From Dactylellina haptotyla (taxonomy: Eukaryota; Ascomycota; Orbiliomycetes; Orbiliales; Orbiliaceae): a stretch of DNA of 64,000 nucleotides. The notes under the pieces were generated by a model. That model searched no databases, was not told where the DNA came from, and worked only from the letters and a program-made list of their open reading frames with translations. The number at the start of each line of letters is the position of its first letter. Position 1 is the stretch's first letter. A program made the translations under genes and the position numbers. The stretch is taken from positions 434,001-498,000 of the forward strand of contig CM062386.1 of NCBI GenBank assembly GCA_031310005.1. Direction: 5' to 3'. Below are positions 55,905 through 64,000 of this stretch, piece by piece.

Positions 55905-57101
55905 ATGTTAGTCGCAGAGAAAAGGTTTCAAATCCCTTCCGAGTTTAGTTCTAAACTTCGTGTTGTCGAACCGCTCGATAAACGCTCAGATGATGAAATT
56001 ATACAGTATCTTTCATCTTATAGTCCCATCAAAGGAGAAAAGAATATCTGGACTTATTGGGACTCGGGATTCAAGGCGATGCCTGGTTGGTGTCAACGCA
56101 ACGTTATTAATTGGGCCCGCCTATGTGGTCCTTCCTGGAATATTCATGTTTTGGATAGTGTTGCCGGTAGCCCGAACCATTTCCTGAACTGGATTGATGA
56201 GGATCTGCTTCCCGATGCGCTGGTAAATAACGAAATGGAAGGGCAATGGGCAGCTGCTCATAGCTCCGATTTTCTTCGGGGTTCCTGTTTGTATAAGTAT
56301 GGCGGCGTCTGCCTAGATACGGGTATCATTCTTATTAGAACATTAGACAGCATATGCTGGAAGCAACTGGAAGACGACAGTTCTCTGTTCCGGATTGCGA
56401 AACCGTTTGTGGCTGGTCCTAAAACTGCGAGTCATTTTACCGCAGCACGCAAAGGCGACTCTTTTATAAAAGCTTGGCACGATCTATTCCTACATCTTTG
56501 GAAAGGTCAGAAAAGCTCTAAAGGTATCGAAATCAACCCCCTGATCGCGTTTTACCAAAACGTAAATTTTCGCGCATCTGGATACAACTGGGAATTCAAG
56601 GTAGACCCCCACGAAATCATACACTACCTTGGCTTGAGTCTCTCTTGGATGCGACTTGGCCTCATCGATGGAGGAGATGGAAATCAAGAAAGTAACTGGG
56701 CTCAGTACGCTAAAGACCATATTTTATACTTTGACGCTCTACAAGAAAACTGGGCAGCACAAACTGTTGTCGGGTTTAGAGGTCAGTCTCAATTTGACGC
56801 TTTGGCAACAAGGCTTGACGATGTTCAATCGGAAAAATACAACACTGCTTATAAGCTTGTGTGGCGGCTCTTAACCGGGAGTTCCATGCAAAAGATTTCT
56901 CATGGAAAAGGCCTAACTCAGACTCCTGAGTTAGGGCTCTTGTGGGAATTGCCTCAGTATCAGAATAAAGATATCGAACCGGGAACCTTTGCAGAGTTGT
57001 TAAGATACGGAAGCATTCATTTTGAGCAATTAAGAACTATCGAATATGTTAATTATAGAATTCCAGACTCCGTAATGCATAAAGGCTTATACGAAGCATA
57101 G
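55905..57101 (+). CDS. Capsule-polysaccharide-synthesis-like glycosyltransferase (GT32-related)
   Basis: This is an intronless frame of 398 codons. It has the landmarks of the fungal 'capsule polysaccharide biosynthesis protein' family: KNIWTYWDSGFKAMPGWCQR near residue 45, WNIHVLD, then the core SSDFLRGSCLYKYGGVCLDTGIIL cut here into HSSDFLRGSCLYKYGG and VCLDTGII (about residues 124-146). The C-terminus (PGTFAELLRYGSIHFEQ) is also characteristic. In related GT32 enzymes the core ends in a DxD nucleotide-sugar/metal motif; here it reads D-T-G, which I recall as usual in this fungal subgroup. There is no signal peptide or membrane segment. It probably transfers a sugar to a small molecule or glycan; donor and acceptor are unknown. 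The frame is whole in a very AT-rich setting. Confidence 0.82.
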   Translation: MLVAEKRFQIPSEFSSKLRVVEPLDKRSDDEIIQYLSSYSPIKGEKNIWTYWDSGFKAMPGWCQRNVINWARLCGPSWNIHVLDSVAGSPNHFLNWIDEDLLPDALVNNEMEGQWAAAHSSDFLRGSCLYKYGGVCLDTGIILIRTLDSICWKQLEDDSSLFRIAKPFVAGPKTASHFTAARKGDSFIKAWHDLFLHLWKGQKSSKGIEINPLIAFYQNVNFRASGYNWEFKVDPHEIIHYLGLSLSWMRLGLIDGGDGNQESNWAQYAKDHILYFDALQENWAAQTVVGFRGQSQFDALATRLDDVQSEKYNTAYKLVWRLLTGSSMQKISHGKGLTQTPELGLLWELPQYQNKDIEPGTFAELLRYGSIHFEQLRTIEYVNYRIPDSVMHKGLYEA

Positions 57102-58053
57102 TTTATGTTATCAATATTCATGACAGTCAAATAAATTCGAATGTACCAGCAGCATAAATATTTAAACTAGTTTTATCCTGTTAGTTCACATATCTACTTT
57201 TCCTTATTAATTTCCGCTATCGATCTATTCTTTACTATCCATAATATCTTTACTTTAGTTACCCCGATAGATAGAAGAAGATTCAGGATTAACTTAAAGT
57301 TTGAAAAATATGCCTGACTGAAAGGAAGGAATTAAGTAGCATGATCGTATTGCGACCCATTTTAATAATGCTATAAATAGTATCAATGATTAAATTTTAT
57401 TAGGTTTAGGTTGAACGATTGTTAATTGATTTTCTTGCGAACTACATATTTTTTTACATTATAAATCTTAATTAACTAATTTTGGTAAAGCCGTTCATTC
57501 AACCAGTTATTCTCACGGCATAATGTATCAAATAAGCGTATCTTGCATCTTAGTTGTTTAACAGTATTTTGGAAGAAAACTATGTTAGGATATAGCAGGG
57601 AAGACAACTGTAATAATAGAATAGAAAGCTCCTAAATACTCTGGTGTATCATCAAATTGTGCTTTTCTACGAGATAATATATACATAATACTGATCCGTG
57701 CCAATTTAGTGTCTTTACTTCAATGCTTATAGACTAATCTATCATTGATAAGATAAAAAATTTGAAAAATAAAATATAAGAAAGGATTTAATAACTCCTC
57801 ACCTGCTAGTGAGATCCACCCTATAGTCGGATCTTTAGTATCATCCGGGCAAGTGCTGTTGTCTAGTTACGTGACTTCGCTACTTTCATAACGGTCGGGC
57901 TTATTGATGCAACGGGAAATTGCATTGACCACCTAGAAGCATGATCGTATTTAGCAGCGGGAGGTTGTTATTTTCCGGCTACGAGGCATAAGATTGGAGT
58001 TCAGTTGGGTGTGTATTTAGATTATAAGCCTTAGGATTTTCTCCCAGGGTGAA
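57102..58053. other. AT-rich intergenic region
   Basis: This is the shared 3' flank of the glycosyltransferase-like gene (+) and the esterase (-). No coding frame above 60 codons is visible. Confidence 0.55.
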
Positions 58054-60620
58054 TTAGTAAAAATATCTGTGTTCTACTTTAGATTGAAAGAAAAGGTAAA
58101 TAAAATTACATACCTTCCCGCCAAAGCAGTTGGCGGTGGCTTGTCAATGGCACCCGCATCGTCTGCGAACGTCAGGCATCGACCTTCCACAAGGTCCCTT
58201 GCCCGCTGGAGGTGGACGCGACTCTTCGCTTTTGCATATCTCCTATCCCATATCTGCTTTCCTTCCATCCATCTTCTCACAGGCTCCGGTTTTATCTGAC
58301 CGATCTCTTCTAATGTTAGTTGGCTATATGAGAGCTCTGATGCTGGAGGAAGCGGATGAATATTTCCTCTTTCATCTATTCGTTGCCTGACCATATGATC
58401 TACGAAATCCGGACTTTCGCTGTACCGTAATTCACGATCTGTAACTTTGCAAATTCGCTTTGCGGAGGTAGGCACTGTCGGTGTTCCGACTGCTGGGCTT
58501 TTTGGTTGCCGGGGTGGGTGTCCGTCTGGCTTTTCTGTGTTTTCTGTACATCCCTGGTTTATTACGATCGAGGGTTTTGGGTTCGGAGCCTGGACTATAT
58601 GCGTTCTCTTGGATTCATTTTGCGCAAAAAGCCAATCTCCAAAGCCGGCGATCGATCGGTACATATATTTTGCAGGTTTTGTGAAAAATAAGGTAGGAGT
58701 AACATGGCCTTATTGGTCATTATAAGCTGATATGATCGTTGAAAATCAAAGAAAGGACCAACTTACAACAACCATCAAATACCTGCAGTACGACATCTGT
58801 GCCATTATCCCACTTATTAAGCTTACTGAGTTGCTCAGGTGTAGCAACGAAGCTAGGAGCTGGGTGCTCCCTCGGATTTGCCGCTTTGTGAGCAAAGTAC
58901 AACTGTTCGTCACGTAAAACTTCGGAACCCCCTACCAGTATCAATAGGGGTGGTAGACCTCCTAAGCTGCCCTGTAAAATAGGGGAAACTAAAGGATGAT
59001 TCAATAGTTGATTTGTGGTATACATTTGAATCTGGTCTTGGATACGTATTTCACAATCAGCAGTTTTGATTGAGACGACGTTTTCATGGCCGACATATCT
59101 GCTATAATCGGTGAAAGGGGGCAACACCATCTCAAAGGTCTGGGGCTGATTCTCGTGGCGGTTTGATTTTCTATGCGGCTTGACAAACTCTTTGAGTCTG
59201 GTAAGGGCATATTTTGCGTTCGATTTTTTTTTTAGTTCTTTCATAGCTAGAGCCATTTCAATCTCTTCGTCCGTTGAAGGTGGCCATGCTAGACTTGGTT
59301 TGTGTAAAAATCCATAAGCCGATAGAAAGTCACCTGAATTATCAGATATGACGGAAGGGAATGAATGGGTGAGATCTTTGCGGACCTGTTAGTTTTGGTT
59401 TTAGAGCTAGGATACCTTGCATAAACCTTACCAAGCCACGGGCTAATTAGAATAGCACCAGCAGGAAGAGGGATGTCTTGGTCTCTGAGAATACAGAGCA
59501 AAGAAGCTACTGCTCCACCACCTGCTGAATCTCCAGATAGGATGATGGTCGAAGCTGGTTGCCTAGAGAGAAGATATAGATACGAAGCAAGGATATCTTG
59601 CAAAGCTTTTCATCATCAGATCTTTGCGATTGTCTACCTAGAAGAAAAGGTAACTTTCCAATGAAACATACCACCTATAGAATCTTATATTAAACTCTTA
59701 AAATTTCTAAACCTAAGAATTGAGTGCATGTAGAACGCTACTTACATGGGAAAGGAAACTATGTAATACCAAAATATACGTTAGCAATTCCCTGCGCCGC
59801 ACAAAGTTGATTAATATGCATATACTTGGGGTGCAAGTCGATATCGGGCTACAGAAAACCAATTATATCAGCGATGTATCAAAATGCAACAGATGTAGAT
59901 TTGGCTTACGAGCAAACACTCTAGCTTTCATCTTTCTTGCATGTCGTTGCAGCTGGTGTCTATGCTCATCCACTGAGCTTTTATCCGACTCATTTAGTAG
60001 GCTTTCCGATATCACACCATCGACTTGAAATAGCTTTTACCCAAAATAATACGCTAATTAAACAGAAAACATGTTAATCAGGCTGCTATATGTTTTAATT
60101 GATAATTTGGGAGTGAATACCGCCTAAGAACCCATTAGTAAGCTCCTCTGTGTAAATTGTGCACTATTGTACTCATACCGCCATGTACGAAAAGAATAGT
60201 TCTTAGGGACATATCTTTATACTTTATACGCTCCCGATAGTGTGCCCACATCTCGATCCATTCCGCATTCAAATCTTTGCCCCTCCATTTCCACCAATTC
60301 TTACCTCCAACCTTTTTAACACCTTCTTCTCCTAGTTGCGCTATAAGATAGCTAGCAGCTTTATTCAGCCATTTCTCTGTTATAATTACTTCTTCCAGCC
60401 GCACCCACGGAGGAGCTGGTATATATTGTGCCGTAAGTTCTTGCAGCTCTTCGATAGTTAGACTTGAGAAATAGACAAAGATTTTGCGAAGAATATCAAG
60501 CCCTTGATGGTACCGTAGATGATATGTAGGCTTCCCTAAATGTCTACTTCTGGTGGGGTAATGTGAAAGAAAAACGCAGATGACGGTGCATGTTGCCACA
60601 GCTAGGTAGCGTTTTGTGGA
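58054..60620 (-). CDS. Hormone-sensitive-lipase-type esterase (alpha/beta hydrolase)
   Basis: Ten minus-strand exons are supported: 60179-60620, 60121-60123, 60041-60053, 59910-59977, 59826-59848, 59746-59758, 59432-59605, 58767-59375, 58114-58708 and 58054-58066. They give 650 codons in one frame. A short 5' exon with the true ATG is missing from this model; ATGCCAGAT near 60,702 is a candidate but does not splice in phase with a standard donor. Motifs are the oxyanion-hole HGGAYYFG, ARVFAPRYRLAPQ, the nucleophile elbow GDSAGGG, and LLILVGGSEVLRDEQ with VFDGCCHVT for the acid and histidine region. A hydrophobic N-terminal segment (VATCTVICVFL) suggests membrane anchoring. The family hydrolyses acyl esters of lipids or sterols. 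The long polar C-terminal tail (about 190 residues) is typical of fungal members. The micro-exon at 60121-60123 is discussed in the findings. Confidence 0.84.
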
Positions 60621-63600
60621 CTAATTAGTAGAGCATTAGATAGGTATCTTAGAAAGGCTTGAGTACCTGAGACTAGTAGAATATTTATATCTGGCATCGT
60701 TCTCTAATTCTATACTTATATGTGGTAACGAAGATCATGACAGTTAGTATTTAGAGCTATAAAGGGCTTTTATGGAATTTTGGACGTGAGATGAAATGGC
60801 TCTAAAGAATCAAACATAGCATAGTGCAATGTCATATAACTCAAAGTCTCCTTTAGTTGGTTCGGTGGTCGCCAAGCTTATATGTTTCACCGAGTCTTTA
60901 TCTTTTCCGCTATTTGATTCAGAAGCTTCTAATCTGATATTCACTCCAAATTATAGTGGCTCAGCCTTGGGTTATTTTTTCTCCTTTGGTGCTAACTGAT
61001 ATATTGCTTTGCTGTTCCTAAGTTTATTTTTATATTTAAATAGGAACGTTCTTTACAGGGCGTTATTGACGACCCGTCAAGTGCATTAATTGATTCTTAA
61101 TATCACCAAGTTCGAAAGCAGGGATTATTTAGGCGTATCCTGAGGGCCATGCAAAATTAATCTATCAAGTCTGCTTGTATTTGCCTACTTGTGAGCTTAC
61201 GGACAGATGTGGCAATCACTTTGAACGCAATCTCATTATAAACCAAAATAAATCCGAGGATTTGGCATTCCAACACTTGGGGATCATAATTTTTCAACAA
61301 TATTTGGCAAAACTTGGATGTCCAATGTTGATTGTACATGTTGGAGATTCTCACACTCCGTTTATATGGGGCTAGGTCTGCATTTATGTTGGCGAGTAAG
61401 CTAAGAAGAAAAGAAAATTTAAACCGGCTTTAAGCAATAATCATCTATATAACAGCAGGTCAGCCACGGAAAGACAAGAACAACGACGCGATAAAAGTTC
61501 GAATAATAGTTAAGATATTTTATCGGGTTTCAGTATCATATTGCGTGTACATCTTCTCTACTAAAGTTTACCGCTAGCATGTATCACTACAATACAATGG
61601 AGCCTTTGATAGATCCTTGGCCACCGTCCATAGTATCTTGCGTACCTAATGAAGCGCTGCCGTTATATTTGGCCGTGATCTGCCTAGCCACATGAGCCCC
61701 GCGCCCTAGTAAATTGTCATCATTAACCCAAGTTTTTTTTACTATAGACATAGCATTTCCCATCCAAACCTCATTATCACCTCCGCGGATGATTTGAATT
61801 TGTATATAGTCTTTCGCGTGGCTGAATACACACTAAGATCGCTATGAATAGGGTTGGTATCAGGGGATTTCTTTGAAAGAAGGATTTTCTCCGCGGAGCG
61901 ACATTAAATTGGTTTTGAGGGGTATGAGGACAACTTATGTTGGGAATATCTTGAATTGGCCGGGGGCGATCTGATTGTGAGGAGTAGAAAGCCCAGAATC
62001 TAAATCTATCAGCTGTTTTTGTTATTTTAATTTTCATACTTAGAAGATATAACCGTATTCGTTTATATGCAGCCAAAATGGAGGTTTTAACAAAAACCAA
62101 TCAAGGAACAAGCCGTAGTTTAACATCTACCGAGCCTCTCTCTCTTTATTAATTAGATGCAAGCGGATCGGCGAATTGAAAATGATATTAATGGCCTAAA
62201 CTGTAACATAATGTTTAAGAAAACTGGTCATACTTACTCCGCTACATTCTTTTCAATAAATCCCTATCTTCCGTGAGGTCCGATGCACCGAAAGCCGCGT
62301 GTTAGTCTAAAAGGACCCCTAGCGTTGTATTTCAATACTCTGAGGAGTACTACTACATTGAATATAAAGTCTAAAAAGGATAAGATCAGAATTTTTTATG
62401 CTTACTAGAGGCAGGTATAATCTTTAGTCGCAATCTAAGCTGATATTGGATTAAAAGAAAAGGAGGAGTCAGAGTACCATAATCACTAATCACGATATGA
62501 TCCCTCTTCTAACAACCCAGATCGAACATAACTAATATTTAAAGTGACGAACGTATCTCTATATTACTTTCACCTTTTCTGAGAGTTCTTATTTATAAGC
62601 CTTTCTATTGTGCTTTTGACTTTATAAATTCTTCTTGGCTATTTTTAATGTTCGGTCTAAAATAATTTGTATGGCTTTTGATTTGCCTCTAGCTTGCATA
62701 TAAATTGTCCAAAGGATAAGTTGAATAGAGGCTGAAGCCAATTGTCTTGCCAGCATATTACCTACCCTATTAAGTTAATCGGTTTTGGTCGAGAGTATTT
62801 CGCCGTGCGGAGCTCTGGTTTAAGAGACAGGTATTTCATACGTTTACTATGTCGACAGGTTCTGTTCTTCCTATGTTGTTTGGTTTGGTCCTCGCGATTG
62901 GTGTTCTTTATCAGTCTTGTACCTAGATTTTGTTTGGTTGTCTGGCCTGCGAGACCATTGTATGTATGTATGTATATATGTATACATGTATTTATATATC
63001 CACATCAACTAAGCCTATATTTTACCAACTCAACCGGCGTAATATATTCTCGTAATGCTTTCCAGCGAGTAGAAAAATCTAGACAATTCTTTATAGCTTC
63101 ATATTTTTTGAACGGGGCAACACCAGCGTCTGGCAATGAGACTAATTTTTGGCACCGCAAACGCAACGCAACGCAAAATATGAAAAAAAAAGCCCCGCAT
63201 GTTAAGCGCAATGGAATAAAACTCTGGTACCAGCCTTGGATGTTCTGCGGTTGGAAATTCGGGGAAATTGGGAACGCCGAAAAGGTTTACTAGTCAAAAC
63301 GGCATTACAAATCTCCGACTAAACGGCCTGTTGTATGAATAAGCTCCTTAATACTTCCTCTTAACTAGTACGGATGGGGATTACATATTTAAGTTGTAAC
63401 TAATAACCATAGGGCAGGGTTATCCTCGGGTATCTAGTTGTCCGGTATTTTTTTAATGGGGCGAATTGAAACTCTAAAGCTTGAATAATAATCGCAGGTA
63501 TTCAGAATAAATTGATTGTTTTTCAACAGTTCAAGTTAAGAAGCTTGATAAAAATTGAAAGAAACATGACTGTTTAGGTTTAGATCCTTAGAGTGAGTTT

Positions 63601-64000
63601 ATTGGAATGATTATGATATTACCAAATTTCTCCTCTACCAGAAGAATAAGATTTGAGTACTAAGGATAAATCGGATTTACTATCAGTGTCGCCTTATTAT
63701 GTGTATTCAGCTCAGTTAACCCATAGAAACAATGAGCAGAAGGCAGAAACAGTCTGCCGAACGCTCAAGAGTATCTTGCCTATCATTTGCGTAAGTTGCT
63801 TAGCAGAAGGCTAGACAAGATAATGAAGCTTGAATAATGGACTTTATATATCTGTAGGTGTTCTATTTGATCTTACCTTTGAGTATTCCTTATTTTCTAA
63901 AATTTATTAATTGAAAGTCTTAATAGTGCCATGATCATAAATACGACTAGAAGAAACAAAATTTTCTATGTTAAGAATAGCCTGCCTTCAGTCCCTATGC
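60621..64000. other. AT-rich gene-poor end of window
   Basis: The first 300 nt is probably the esterase promoter and first exon. The remaining 3 kb shows no convincing gene. Frames of 107 codons (minus, 61777-62100) and 183 codons (plus, 62742-63293) have compositions and interruptions typical of chance. Simple repeats include a TATG/TATA tract at about 62960-62990 and a CGCAA pentanucleotide run at about 63155-63177. Any backbone enzyme of a cluster would have to lie beyond 64,000. Confidence 0.5.

Noticed and set aside
62742-63293. 183-codon frame near the end of the window
   Set aside because: Cys/Phe/Tyr-rich translation of AT-rich DNA that includes a TATG microsatellite (VCMYICIHVFIY); no domain and no splice-supported extension.
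1-64000. CRISPR arrays, bacterial-style operons or ribosome binding sites
   Set aside because: The window is eukaryotic, with spliceosomal introns throughout; no regularly spaced 20-50 bp repeat array was seen.

Overview
This window comes from a filamentous ascomycete (Pezizomycotina). The evidence is many short GT-AG introns (about 45 to 90 nt) with CTAAC/CTAAT branch points, and an orthologue set typical of that subphylum: AtrD/Mdr1-like ABC transporter, YTP1-like protein, AflR-type regulator and Xaa-Pro aminopeptidase P. I cannot name class or genus from sequence alone. Exon models were built by hand from splice signals and reading-frame continuity. Where a total length is given, the exons sum to a multiple of three.

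Two compartments are visible. Positions 1 to about 45,660 form a gene-dense, GC-balanced core of conserved genes. In order these are: the 3' part of a dynamin-family GTPase; SEC61 alpha; a small predicted secreted protein (-); a Kap122/importin-13-like karyopherin; BDP1 of TFIIIB (-); BRE1; a DUF985 cupin; SWI5 (-), closely divergent from BMT5; a full-size ABC exporter (-); RPL39, hidden by short exons; an uncharacterised ORF; a YTP1-like membrane protein; a fold-back MITE-like element; a small uncharacterised protein; peptidyl-tRNA hydrolase; a possible single-pass membrane protein (-); SEC8; aminopeptidase P with a mitochondrial-type extension (-); and an O-methyltransferase-like gene.

From about 45,660 to 64,000 the sequence turns AT-rich and gene-poor, with long stretches lacking credible ORFs and several local repeats. 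This compartment still holds four multi-exon or full-length genes: an AflR-type Zn2Cys6 regulator (+), a short-chain dehydrogenase (-), a capsule-polysaccharide-synthesis-like glycosyltransferase (+) and a hormone-sensitive-lipase-type esterase (-). The dehydrogenase and glycosyltransferase diverge from a shared 1.35 kb upstream region carrying three head-to-tail copies of an 11 bp motif. I infer that these four genes may be a small regulated metabolic cluster without a polyketide, peptide or terpene backbone enzyme in view. That is the most interesting hypothesis in the window and it is untested.

Other points: very short exons recur (3, 6, 7, 10, 11, 13 and 15 nt); the regulator gene may carry a 50 nt stop-containing cassette exon; and an apparent nonsense codon in that gene is best explained by a 66 nt intron.
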